64,000 nt of DNA from Streptomyces sp. R21. Its GTDB lineage: Bacteria; Actinomycetota; Actinomycetes; Streptomycetales; Streptomycetaceae. Numbering within the stretch: the stretch's first letter is position 1; every line of letters begins with the position of its first letter. The stretch lies in NCBI RefSeq assembly GCF_041051975.1, contig NZ_CP163435.1:2108001-2172000 (forward strand), in the 5' to 3' direction. Below, piece after piece: positions 1 to 10,594 of this stretch. Both the position numbers and the translations under genes were made by a program. A model generated the notes under the pieces. That model searched no databases. It had not been told where the DNA came from and saw nothing but the letters and a program-made list of their open reading frames with translations.

Positions 1-561
1 GTCAGCCTGGAGGGTGCGGCCCGGATGATCCGGTCGTACGAGCCGCACTTCGTGCCCGGGCTGCTGCAGACCGAGGAGTACGCGCGGGCGGTCCTGGAGG
101 CCGGGACGGTCGGGCAGTCGGGCCCCGAGGCCATCGAGGGGCATGTGTCGCTGCGGTTGGCCCGGCAGAAGCTGCTCTCGCGCGAGCATCCGCCGCATCT
201 GTGGGTGGTGATGGACGAGACGGTGCTCAGACGTCCGGTGAGCATCCGCGGCGAGGTCATGCGCGACCAGCTGGACCGGCTGCTGGAGGCCGCCGAGAGC
301 GACCATGTCACGCTCCAGGTCGCCGAGTACGCGCAGGGCCCGCACCCGGGGACGTACGCGCCCTTCTGTCTCTTCCGCTTCGCGGAGCCCGAGCTGCCCG
401 ACATGGTCGTCAGCGAGTACCTGACCGGCGCGCTCTACCTCGACTCGCGTGCCGAGGTGGCCATGCACCTGGAGGTGCTCGACCACATGACGGCCCGTGC
501 GGCGTCCGCGCAGGAAACGAAGAAGATCCTCCGGAAGTACCGCGAGGACTGCCACGTCTAG
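1..561 (+). CDS. DUF5753 (Scr1-type) regulator, C-terminal part
   Basis: The gene enters from outside the window, so only the last 186 codons are present. The reading frame is open from base 1 and ends at TAG 559-561. The visible part is the DUF5753 ligand/partner domain that follows an N-terminal XRE helix-turn-helix in a very common Streptomyces regulator family; the segment SYEPHFVPGLLQTEEYARA is its signature start. The helix-turn-helix itself must lie upstream. The next gene begins 10 bases after the stop with its ribosome binding site touching this stop codon, so the two are probably co-transcribed. The regulated target is not evident. Confidence 0.85.
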   Translation, partial: VSLEGAARMIRSYEPHFVPGLLQTEEYARAVLEAGTVGQSGPEAIEGHVSLRLARQKLLSREHPPHLWVVMDETVLRRPVSIRGEVMRDQLDRLLEAAESDHVTLQVAEYAQGPHPGTYAPFCLFRFAEPELPDMVVSEYLTGALYLDSRAEVAMHLEVLDHMTARAASAQETKKILRKYREDCHV

Positions 562-571
562 GAGCATGTGC

Positions 572-1369
572 ATGACCGAACGGGAAGCAGCGCCCAGCAT
601 CGACACCAGTCGGCCCCACCCTGCCCGGGTCTACGACTGGTGGCTGGGCGGCAAGGACAACTATCCGATCGACGAGGAGCTCGCCCGGAAGATCCTCGCC
701 GTGGACGGCAGCGTGCTGCGCGGGGCGCGCGCCAACCGCCGGTTCATGCACCGGTCCGTGCGCGCGGTCGCCGAGGCCGGGATCCGCCAGTTCCTGGACA
801 TCGGCACGGGCATCCCCACCGAGCCCAACCTGCACCAGGTGGCGCAGGACGTCGCGCCCGAGTCCAAGGTCGTGTACGCGGACAACGACCCGATCGTCCT
901 GCGGCACGCCCAGGCGCTGCTGCAGGGCTCCGCCGAGGGCCGCACCGACTATGTGCACGCCGACGTCCGCGACCCCGACACCATCCTGCGGCTGGCCGGC
1001 GAGTCCCTGGACTTCGCCGAGCCGGTCGCCCTGTCGCTGGTGGCGCTGACCCACTACCTCGACGACAGCGCGTACGACCTGCTGCGGAAGTACGTCGAGG
1101 TGCTCGCGCCGGGCAGCTACCTGATCCTGTCGCAGGTCACCGCGGACCTCAGCCCAGAGGCCATCGAGAAGGCGGCCGAGAACTTCCGGCGCAGCGGTAC
1201 GCCCTTCTACCCCCGGTCGATCACGGAGTTCACACACTTCTTCGACGGCCTGGAGCTGCTCGGTCCCGGCGTCATCCCCGTCTTCGGCTGGCGGCCGGAG
1301 CCGGAGGACGTGGCGGCCCAGCTGGAGGGCATCGTGCCCGTGTACGCGGGCGTGGCCCGCAAGGCCTGA
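572..1369 (+). CDS. DUF574-family SAM-dependent methyltransferase
   Basis: A 265-residue protein of the PF04672 S-adenosylmethionine methyltransferase family that is expanded in Streptomyces. The signature VYDWWLGGKDNYPID lies near the N-terminus and the SAM-binding segment FLDIGTGIPT follows at about residue 75. I chose ATG 572 because GGAG at 561-564 sits seven bases upstream; ATG 566 is too close to that site. The gene follows the DUF5753 regulator immediately, a pairing often seen in Streptomyces. The methylated substrate is not known for most of this family and cannot be told from the sequence. Confidence 0.88.
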   Translation: MTEREAAPSIDTSRPHPARVYDWWLGGKDNYPIDEELARKILAVDGSVLRGARANRRFMHRSVRAVAEAGIRQFLDIGTGIPTEPNLHQVAQDVAPESKVVYADNDPIVLRHAQALLQGSAEGRTDYVHADVRDPDTILRLAGESLDFAEPVALSLVALTHYLDDSAYDLLRKYVEVLAPGSYLILSQVTADLSPEAIEKAAENFRRSGTPFYPRSITEFTHFFDGLELLGPGVIPVFGWRPEPEDVAAQLEGIVPVYAGVARKA

Positions 1370-1447
1370 CCCGGACGGGTGCCGTGAACGGGTGCGCTCC
1401 CGCGCCCGCCCCTAGGTTCGATCTACGGGCAAGCAAGGGAGCGCACC

Positions 1448-4400
1448 GTGGCCGACACCCCGGCACCCCCCACCGAGCCGGGCGCGGCGCTGCTGCGTGC
1501 CGGGAGGTTCTTCCGGCCCGGCACGCCGGCGTCCGACCTGCACAGCATCGGCCTGACCGGCGGCCGCGAGGCGGACGCGTTCTACCGGGACCGCTGGAGT
1601 CACGACAAGGTCGTGAACTCCACGCACGGCGTGAACTGCACGGGCTCGTGCCGCTGGAAGGTGTACGTCAAGGACGGCATCATCACCTGGGAGACGCAAG
1701 CGACGGACTACCCGTCGGTGGGCCCCGACCGCCCCGAGTACGAGCCGCGCGGCTGCCCGCGCGGGGCGGCCTTCTCCTGGTACACGTACTCGCCGACGCG
1801 GGTGCGCTACCCGTACATCAGGGGCGTGCTCCTGGAGATGTACCGGGAGGCCCGGGGCCGGCTGGGCGACCCGGTGCTCGCCTGGGCCGACCTGCAGGGC
1901 GACCCCGAACGGCGCCGCCGTTACCAGCAGGCGCGCGGCAAGGGCGGCCTGGTGCGCGCGACCTGGGACGAGGCGGTCGAGATCGTCGCGGCGGCGCACG
2001 TCCACACCATCAAGACGTACGGCCCCGACCGGATCGCCGGGTTCTCCCCCATCCCGGCGATGTCGATGGTGTCGCATGCCGCCGGGGCGCGCTTCCACTC
2101 GCTCATCGGCGCCCCGATGCTCTCCTTCTACGACTGGTACGCGGACCTTCCCGTCGCCTCGCCGCAGGTCTTCGGCGACCAGACCGACGTGCCGGAGTCG
2201 GGCGACTGGTGGGACGCCGCGTATCTGATGATGTGGGGCTCGAACGTCCCGGTGACCCGGACGCCGGACGCGCACTGGATGGCCGAGGCGCGCTACCGCG
2301 GCCAGAAGGTCGTGGTCGTCGCCCCCGACTACGCGGACAACGCCAAGTTCGCCGACGAATGGCTGCATCCGCACCCGGGCACGGACGGCGCGCTCGCCCT
2401 CGCGATGGGGCATGTGATCCTCAAGGAGTTCTTCGTCGACCGCGAGACGCCGTTCTTCGCGGACTACGTACGGAAGTTCACCGATCTGCCGTTCCTGGTG
2501 ACCCTGACCGAACGGGACGGCGCGTACGTCCCGTCGAAGTTCCTGCGCGCCTCCGACCTCGGCCAGGGCGGCGAGGGCGCGGACTGGAAGACGGTCGTGC
2601 TGGACTCCGTGACCGGCCGCGCGGTCGTCCCGAACGGCTCACTGGGCTTTCGCTGGACCGAGTCGGGCAAGGGGAAGTGGAACCTCGAACTCGGCGATGT
2701 GCGACCGCAGTTGAGCCTGTACGGCAGCACGGTCGCCGCCGGGGTCGAGGTGCTGCTGCCCCGCTTCGACACCGAGGGCGGGGAGCACGGGCAGGGGCGC
2801 GGGGACGTCGTCCGCCGGGGCGTTCCGGCGACGCGGCTGGGCGGGGCGGACGGACCCCTCGTGACGACGGTCTTCGATCTGCTGCTCGCGCAGTACGGGG
2901 TGGGGCGCGGCGGGCTGCCCGGGCAGTGGCCCGCCTCCTACGACGACGCCGAGACGCCCGGCACGCCCGCCTGGCAGGAGGTGCACACCTCCGTGCCCGC
3001 CGCCAAGTGCACCAAGATCGCACGGGAGTTCGCGCGGACGGCGGAGAAGTCGCAGGGCCGCTGCATGATCCTGATGGGCGCCGGGACCAACCACTGGTTC
3101 CACTCCGAGACGATCTACCGGGCGTTCCTGGCGCTGCTCCAGCTCACCGGCTGCCAGGGCCGCAACGGCGGCGGCTGGGCGCACTACGTCGGGCAGGAGA
3201 AGTGCCGCCCGGTCACCGGCTGGGCGACCCTCGCGGGCGCGGGCGACTGGAGCCGTCCGCCGCGGCAGATGATCGGCGCCGCGTACTGGTTCCTCAACAC
3301 CGACCAGTGGCGCTACGACCGGTTCGCCGCCGATGTGCTGGCCTCACCGCTGGGCGAGGGCCGCTTCGCGGGCATGACCGGCGCGGACTGCCTGGCCCTG
3401 TCGGCGCGTACGGGGTGGATGCCGTCGTATCCGACGTTCGACCGCAATCCCCTGCACCTGGGCGAGGTGTTCGGCGACCCCGTCGCCAATGTGGTGGCCG
3501 AACTCCGGGCCGGGACGCTGAAGTTCGCCTGCGAGGACCCGGACGCCCCGGAGAACTGGCCACGGGTGCTGACCCTGTGGCGGGCCAACCTGCTCGGCTC
3601 CTCGGCGAAGGGCGCGGAGTACTTCACCAAGCACCTCCTCGGCACCCACTCGTCGCTGCGCGCCGAGGAGGCGGAGCCCGAGGTCCGCCCGCGCGATGTG
3701 ACCTGGCGGGAAGAGGCACCCGAGGGCAAGCTCGACCTGCTGCTCTCGCTGGACTTCCGGCAGACCTCCTCGACGCTGCTGTCGGACGTCGTACTGCCGG
3801 CCGCCACCTGGTACGAGAAGCACGACCTGTCGACCACGGACATGCACCCCTACGTGCACTCCTTCACTCCGGCCGTGGATCCGCCGTGGCAGGCGCGCAC
3901 CGACTTCGACACCTTCAAGGCGCTGGCGGAGCGGCTGAGCGAACTCGCCGTCGACCACCTCGGCGTCCGCAAGGACGTCGTCGCCACGGCCCTCCAGCAC
4001 GACACCCCGGGCGAGACGGCGCAGCCCGGCGGGGTCGTCCTGGACTGGAAGCGGGGCGACTGCGATCCCGTGCCCGGCAGGACGCTGCCGAACCTGACGG
4101 TGGTGGAGCGGGACTACACGGCGATCGGGGCGAAGTTCTCGGCGCTCGGTCCGCTGGTGGAGCAACTGGGCCTGCCCGCCAAGGGAATCGCGCTGAGGCC
4201 GGACGAGGAGGTCGAGCACCTCAAGGAGCGCAACGGCACGGTGCACGGCGGGCCCGCCGACGGACGCCCGGCGCTCGACACCGCCGTGAAGGCCGCGAAC
4301 ACCATCCTCGCACTGTCGGGCACCACCAACGGGCGCCTGGCGACGCAGGGGTTCCGCACCCTGGAGGTGCGCACCGGGCAGGAGATGGCGCAGCTGGCCG

Positions 4401-5143
4401 CCGAGCACGAGGGCAAGCTGATCACGTACGCGGACACGCAGGCCGCGCCGGTCCCGGTGATCACCTCGCCGGAGTGGTCGGGCAGCGAGTCGGGCGGGCG
4501 CCGCTACACCGCGTTCACGCTCAACACCGAGCACCTCAAGCCCTGGCACACGCTCACCGGGCGCCAGCACTTCTTCCTGGACCACGACTGGATCCATGAA
4601 CTGGGCGAGGCGCTGCCCGTCTACCGGCCGCCGCTCGACATGAACCGGCTCTTCGGCGAACCGCGCCTCGGCCCGGACGGCCAACAGGAAGTGACGGTCC
4701 GTTACCTCACTCCGCACAACAAGTGGTCCATCCACTCCGAGTACCAGGACAACCTGTTCATGCTGTCGCTCTCCCGCGGCGGGCAGAACATCTGGATGTC
4801 GCCCAAGGACGCGGACGCGATCGGAGTGAAGGACAACGACTGGATCGAGGCGGTCAACCGCAACGGTGTGGTGGTCGCTCGGGCGGTCGTCTCGCACCGG
4901 ATGCCCGCGGGCACGGTCTACATGCACCACGCCCAGGAGCGCACGGTGAACGTCCCGAAGACGGAGACCACCGGAATGCGCGGCGGCATCCACAACTCGC
5001 TGACCCGGCTGATCCTCAAACCGTCCCATCTCATCGGCGGCTACGCCCAGTTGTCGTGGGCGTTCAACTACCTGGGCCCGACGGGCAACCAGCGCGACGA
5101 GGTGACGGTCATCCGCCACCGCTCGCAGGAGGTGGAGTACTGA
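1448..5143 (+). CDS. narG: Respiratory nitrate reductase alpha subunit NarG
   Basis: Molybdenum-cofactor subunit (1231 aa) that reduces nitrate to nitrite on the membrane. The FS0 iron-sulfur motif HGVNCTGSC gives ligands H60, C64 and C68, with C103 as the fourth. The segment FYDWYADLPVASPQ carries Asp229, equivalent to the molybdenum ligand Asp222 of E. coli NarG. The start is GTG 1448 with AAGGGAG at 1435-1441. The stop overlaps the narH start (TGATG), so the genes are translationally coupled. Length and motifs are typical for NarG; no damage is visible. Regulation is not shown clearly; only 78 bases separate it from the previous gene. Confidence 0.97.
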   Translation: MADTPAPPTEPGAALLRAGRFFRPGTPASDLHSIGLTGGREADAFYRDRWSHDKVVNSTHGVNCTGSCRWKVYVKDGIITWETQATDYPSVGPDRPEYEPRGCPRGAAFSWYTYSPTRVRYPYIRGVLLEMYREARGRLGDPVLAWADLQGDPERRRRYQQARGKGGLVRATWDEAVEIVAAAHVHTIKTYGPDRIAGFSPIPAMSMVSHAAGARFHSLIGAPMLSFYDWYADLPVASPQVFGDQTDVPESGDWWDAAYLMMWGSNVPVTRTPDAHWMAEARYRGQKVVVVAPDYADNAKFADEWLHPHPGTDGALALAMGHVILKEFFVDRETPFFADYVRKFTDLPFLVTLTERDGAYVPSKFLRASDLGQGGEGADWKTVVLDSVTGRAVVPNGSLGFRWTESGKGKWNLELGDVRPQLSLYGSTVAAGVEVLLPRFDTEGGEHGQGRGDVVRRGVPATRLGGADGPLVTTVFDLLLAQYGVGRGGLPGQWPASYDDAETPGTPAWQEVHTSVPAAKCTKIAREFARTAEKSQGRCMILMGAGTNHWFHSETIYRAFLALLQLTGCQGRNGGGWAHYVGQEKCRPVTGWATLAGAGDWSRPPRQMIGAAYWFLNTDQWRYDRFAADVLASPLGEGRFAGMTGADCLALSARTGWMPSYPTFDRNPLHLGEVFGDPVANVVAELRAGTLKFACEDPDAPENWPRVLTLWRANLLGSSAKGAEYFTKHLLGTHSSLRAEEAEPEVRPRDVTWREEAPEGKLDLLLSLDFRQTSSTLLSDVVLPAATWYEKHDLSTTDMHPYVHSFTPAVDPPWQARTDFDTFKALAERLSELAVDHLGVRKDVVATALQHDTPGETAQPGGVVLDWKRGDCDPVPGRTLPNLTVVERDYTAIGAKFSALGPLVEQLGLPAKGIALRPDEEVEHLKERNGTVHGGPADGRPALDTAVKAANTILALSGTTNGRLATQGFRTLEVRTGQEMAQLAAEHEGKLITYADTQAAPVPVITSPEWSGSESGGRRYTAFTLNTEHLKPWHTLTGRQHFFLDHDWIHELGEALPVYRPPLDMNRLFGEPRLGPDGQQEVTVRYLTPHNKWSIHSEYQDNLFMLSLSRGGQNIWMSPKDADAIGVKDNDWIEAVNRNGVVVARAVVSHRMPAGTVYMHHAQERTVNVPKTETTGMRGGIHNSLTRLILKPSHLIGGYAQLSWAFNYLGPTGNQRDEVTVIRHRSQEVEY

Positions 5144-6742
5144 TGCGCCCGATGGCCCAGATCGCCATGGTCATGAACCTCGACAAGTGCATCGGCTGCC
5201 ATACCTGTTCGGTGACCTGCAAGCAGGCGTGGACCAACCGCGGCGGCATGGAGTACGTCTGGTTCAACAACGTCGAGACGCGGCCCGGGCAGGGTTATCC
5301 GCGCCGCTACGAGGACCAGGAGAAGTGGCGCGGCGGCTGGGAGCTGAACAAGCGGGGCGCGCTCCGGCTCAAGGCGGGCGGCCGCTTCCACAAGCTCGCC
5401 GGGATCTTCTCCAACCCCAGACTGCCGGAGATCCAAGGACTACTACGAGCCCTGGACGTACGACTACAAGAACCTCACCGACGCCCCGCTCGGCGACGAC
5501 TTCCCGGTGGCGCGGCCCGTCTCGCAGCTCACCGGCAAACCCATGAAGATCGAGTGGTCCTCGAACTGGGACGACAACCTGGCGGGCGCCCCCGAGCACG
5601 GCGACCTCGACCCCATGGTCGAGAAGACCCGCAGGCAGGCCGCCGACAAGGTGAAGTTCGCGTTCGAGCAGACCTTCATGTTCTATCTGCCGCGGATCTG
5701 CGAGCACTGCCTGAACCCGGCGTGCGTGGCGTCCTGTCCGTCCGGCGCGATGTACAAGCGGGCCGAGGACGGCATCGTGCTGGTCGACCAGGACCAGTGC
5801 CGGGGCTGGCGGATGTGCGTCACCGGATGCCCGTACAAGAAGGTCTACTTCAACCACCGCACCGGCAAGGCCGAGAAGTGCACGCTCTGCTATCCGCGCC
5901 TGGAGGTGGGCCTGCCCACCGTCTGCTCGGAGACCTGCGTGGGGCGGCTGCGCTACCTCGGTGTCATCCTCTACGACGCCGACAAGGTGGCCGCGGCGGC
6001 GGCCACACCCGGCGAACAGGACCTGTACGAGGCGCAGTTGGGGGTCTTTCTCGACCCCGAGGACCCCGCCGTGCGGCAGGCCGCCGAGGAGGCGGGGATC
6101 CCGCAGGACTGGATGGAAGCGGCGCGCCGCTCCCCCGTGCACGCGCTGATCAGCAAGTACAAGGTGGCGCTGCCGCTGCATCCCGAGTACCGCACGATGC
6201 CGATGGTCTGGTACATCCCGCCGCTGTCACCGGTGGTCGACGCGCTGACGGAGACCGGCTTCGACGGTGAGGACGCGGAGAACCTGTTCGGCGCGATCGA
6301 CACCCTGCGCATTCCGCTGGAGTACCTGGCGGAGCTGTTCACGGCCGGCGACGTCGAACCGGTGCGCGCCTGTCTCACCAAGCTCGCCGCGATGCGCTCC
6401 CACATGCGGGCGATCAACCTCGGCGACCAGCCCGACACGGCGATCGCCACCTCGGTCGGCATGAAGAGCGAGGAGATCGAGGCGATGTACCGGCTGCTGG
6501 CCATCGCCAAGTACGAGGACCGGTACGTGATTCCGACGGCCGCCGTCGGCGACGCCAAGCGCCTGGAGGAGTCGGCTCTGCCCGACGAGTGCAGCCTCGA
6601 CCACGCGGGCGGGCCCGGCATGGGCGGCGACGGGCCGTTCGGCCAGGACTCGGGACCGGCGGCGGGGCGCAGACAACTGCCGCTGGTGTCCATCGAGAAC
6701 TTCCACGCACTGCGGGACCGCCAGACGAAGGAGAACGGCTGA
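5143..6742 (+). pseudogene. narH: Nitrate reductase beta subunit NarH, broken by a +1 frameshift
   Basis: NarH carries electrons through one 3Fe-4S and three 4Fe-4S clusters from NarI to NarG. The first cysteine group CIGCHTCSVTC is in the frame starting at ATG 5143. The remaining groups (CEHCLNPACVASC, CRGWRMCVTGC, CTLCYPRLE and the VCSETCVG segment) lie in another frame. The switch is at 5433-5434, where ATC is followed by one extra C before AAG GAC TAC TAC. Removing that base gives an uninterrupted 532-residue NarH of normal length ending at 6742. As written, translation would yield about 97 NarH residues followed by unrelated sequence. Everything else, including the TGATG link to narJ, is intact, so a sequencing error or very recent mutation is likely. 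Confidence 0.93.
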
Positions 6743-7314
6743 TGCGCACCGACGTCCTCTTCCAGGCCGCCGCACACTGCCTCGCCTACCCGGACGAGGA
6801 GTTCCGCGCCCGCCTGCCCCTGCTGCGCGGGGCCGCCCCGGAACTGCGGGAGTTCCTCGACCACGCGGCCGTGCAGCAGCCCTCGGACCTCGCCGCGCAC
6901 TACGTCCAGGTCTTCGACTTCAAGAACCGGCACAGCCTCTATCTGAGCTGGTGGAGCGATGGCGACACCCGGCGCCGCGGCATGGCGCTGGTCCGCTTCA
7001 AGGAGGTGTACCGGGCGCACGGCCTGGAGTTCACCGGCGAGGAACTGCCGGACTTCCTGCCCGCGGTCCTGGAGTTCTGCGCCCGGACCGGCGACCACGG
7101 TCTCCTCCTGGAGCACCGCGGCGGCCTCGAACTGCTGCGGCTCGCGCTGAGGGACTTCAAGACGCCGTACGCCGGTGTCGTGGAAGCCGTGTGCGCGGCG
7201 CTGCCCGGCCCCTCCCCGAGGGACCGCGCCGAGGCACTGGCGCTCGCCCGCAGCGGCCCGCCCCGCGAGGACGTGGGCCTCGAACCCTTCGCCCTGACGG
7301 GAGACCGGCCGTGA
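6742..7314 (+). CDS. narJ: Nitrate reductase assembly chaperone NarJ
   Basis: A 190-residue member of the NarJ/TorD chaperone family, which binds apo-NarG and helps insert the molybdenum cofactor and the FS0 cluster. It is not part of the final enzyme. The N-terminal LFQAAAHCLAYPDEEF and the central FDFKNRHSLYLSWW segments are characteristic of NarJ. The ATG at 6742 overlaps the last base of the narH stop, and the stop overlaps the narI start (GTGA at 7311-7314). This is the usual tight narGHJI order. Confidence 0.95.
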   Translation: MRTDVLFQAAAHCLAYPDEEFRARLPLLRGAAPELREFLDHAAVQQPSDLAAHYVQVFDFKNRHSLYLSWWSDGDTRRRGMALVRFKEVYRAHGLEFTGEELPDFLPAVLEFCARTGDHGLLLEHRGGLELLRLALRDFKTPYAGVVEAVCAALPGPSPRDRAEALALARSGPPREDVGLEPFALTGDRP

Positions 7315-8033
7315 ACACACTGCTGTGGGGCGCCCTGCCGTACGTCGCCTGCGCCCTGCTCGTCGCGGGCCTCGTCTGGCGCCATCGCTACGACAGGTTC
7401 GGCTGGACCACCCGCTCCTCGCAGGTCTACGAGTCGAAGCTGCTGAACATCGCCTCGCCGGCCTTCCACTACGGCATCCTCTTCGTGCTCGTCGGCCATC
7501 TGGTCGGCCTGTTCATCCCCCAGTCGTGGACCGATTCGCTGGGCGTGAAGGAGCACACGTACCACCTGTTCTCGCTCTACGGCGGCACGGCGGCAGGAGT
7601 CCTCACCGTGCTCGGCATCCTGCTGCTGGTCTACCGCAGGCGCACCAACTCGCCGGTGTTCCGGGCGACCACGGTCAATGACAAGCTCATGTACGTGGTG
7701 CTGGTCGGCGCCATCGTGATGGGCATGGTCGCCAAGCTCACGCACGCCTCCGGCGACGGCTACAACTACCGCGAGACCATTGCCCCTTGGGCCCGCAGCC
7801 TGTTCCGGCTCCATCCGCAGACGGAGCTGATGGACGGCGTGCCCGTGCTGTACCAGGTGCACGCGGTGATCGGCATGGCGCTGATCGCGCTGGTGCCGTA
7901 CACCCGGCTGGTGCACATGTTCAGCGCGCCGGTGCAGTACCTCTTCCGGCCGTACGTCGTGTACCGCAGCCGCGACCCGAAGCAGCTCGGGCCGCGGCCG
8001 GAGCGGCGGGGCTGGGAGAAGACGGAGGTGTGA
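7311..8033 (+). CDS. narI: Nitrate reductase gamma subunit NarI (di-heme cytochrome b)
   Basis: A 240-residue membrane subunit that oxidises menaquinol and passes electrons to NarH. It has about five hydrophobic segments. The heme ligands can be assigned as H53 and H63 (in AFHYGILFVLVGH) and H184 and H202, the second pair spaced 18 residues apart as in E. coli NarI (187/205). Translation starts at GTG 7311, overlapping the narJ stop by four bases. It is the last gene of the operon and converges with dnaK 30 bases downstream. Confidence 0.95.
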   Translation: MNTLLWGALPYVACALLVAGLVWRHRYDRFGWTTRSSQVYESKLLNIASPAFHYGILFVLVGHLVGLFIPQSWTDSLGVKEHTYHLFSLYGGTAAGVLTVLGILLLVYRRRTNSPVFRATTVNDKLMYVVLVGAIVMGMVAKLTHASGDGYNYRETIAPWARSLFRLHPQTELMDGVPVLYQVHAVIGMALIALVPYTRLVHMFSAPVQYLFRPYVVYRSRDPKQLGPRPERRGWEKTEV

Positions 8034-8042
8034 GCCGGGGAG

Positions 8043-8058
8043 CCCCCGGGCCCCGGGG
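8043..8058. terminator. Possible convergent terminator between narI and dnaK
   Basis: The 30-base gap between the two convergent genes contains a short GC-only palindrome, CCCCGG-GCC-CCGGGG. There is no U-tract. It could serve both transcripts, but the stem is short. Confidence 0.35.
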
Positions 8059-8063
8059 AACTC

Positions 8064-9956
<1,893 letters not shown>

Positions 9957-10055
9957 GTCCGTCCCCTTCCGCCAGGGCTCTTCCCGCTGTCCAGCACAAA
10001 ACTTGAGTGCGTGCTTGTCAATGGGGCGAGTGCCCCGGGCGGGCCGGAACATGAC

Positions 10056-10088
10056 GATGCCGCGCCCCTTGTGACAGGGCGCGGCATC
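10056..10088 (-). terminator. Terminator downstream of the OsmC-type gene
   Basis: A perfect 12-base stem (GATGCCGCGCCC paired with GGGCGCGGCATC) with a 9-base loop begins 16 bases after the stop of the minus-strand gene ending at 10105. No long U-tract follows, which is usual in Streptomyces. Confidence 0.8.
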
Positions 10089-10104
10089 CGATCGCGTACG
10101 GGCG

Positions 10105-10530
10105 TCAGGCCAGTTCGGCCGTGAGCGTGATCGTCGTGCCCGTGAGCGCCTGGCTGACCGGGCAGTTCTTCTTGGCGTCCTCGGCGGCCGCCTGGAAGCC
10201 GGCCGCGTCCAGACCCGGGACCTCGCCGCGCACGGTGAGGTGGATGCCGGTGATGCCCTCACCGGGCTGGAAGGTGACGTCGGCCTTCGTCTCCAGCCTG
10301 GTCGGCGGGTTTCCCGCGCCGGTCAGGCCGTGCGACAGCGCCATGGAGAAGCAGCTGGAGTGGGCACCCGCGATCAGCTCCTCGGGGCTGGTCTTGCCGT
10401 TCGCCGCCTCGGCGCGCGAGGGCCACGAGACCGGCTGCGACGCGATGCCGGAGGAGTCGAAGGTGACGGTGCCGCTGCCCTTGAGGAGCTCGCCTTCCCA
10501 GACCGTGTGTGCAGTGCGCGTGGTAGCCAC
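10105..10530 (-). CDS. OsmC/Ohr-family peroxiredoxin
   Basis: A 141-residue thiol-dependent peroxidase of the OsmC branch. The two conserved cysteines are in SSCFSMALS and [11 protein letters not shown], the usual redox pair for reducing organic hydroperoxides. The segment [16 protein letters not shown] is the family hallmark. I chose GTG 10530, which has AAGGGA six bases upstream; an in-frame ATG at 10578 would add a short unconserved leader. The gene has its own terminator. Such genes are commonly induced by osmotic or oxidative stress, but no operator is visible here. Confidence 0.92.
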   Translation of the reverse strand: MATTRTAHTVWEGELLKGSGTVTFDSSGIASQPVSWPSRAEAANGKTSPEELIAGAHSSCFSMALSHGLTGAGNPPTRLETKADVTFQPGEGITGIHLTVRGEVPGLDAAGFQAAAEDAKKNCPVSQALTGTTITLTAELA

Positions 10531-10594
10531 GATGAATCCCTTCGGTGTGAGCCCGTTGACCGGGTCCGTGGTCCCCATCCGATCACAATCCGGC

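Noticed and set aside
568..4599. Very long open frame on the plus strand across the methyltransferase and narG
   Set aside because: It is an alternative frame in GC-rich DNA with Arg/Pro/Gly/Ala-rich noise; the real proteins with conserved motifs are in the other frames.
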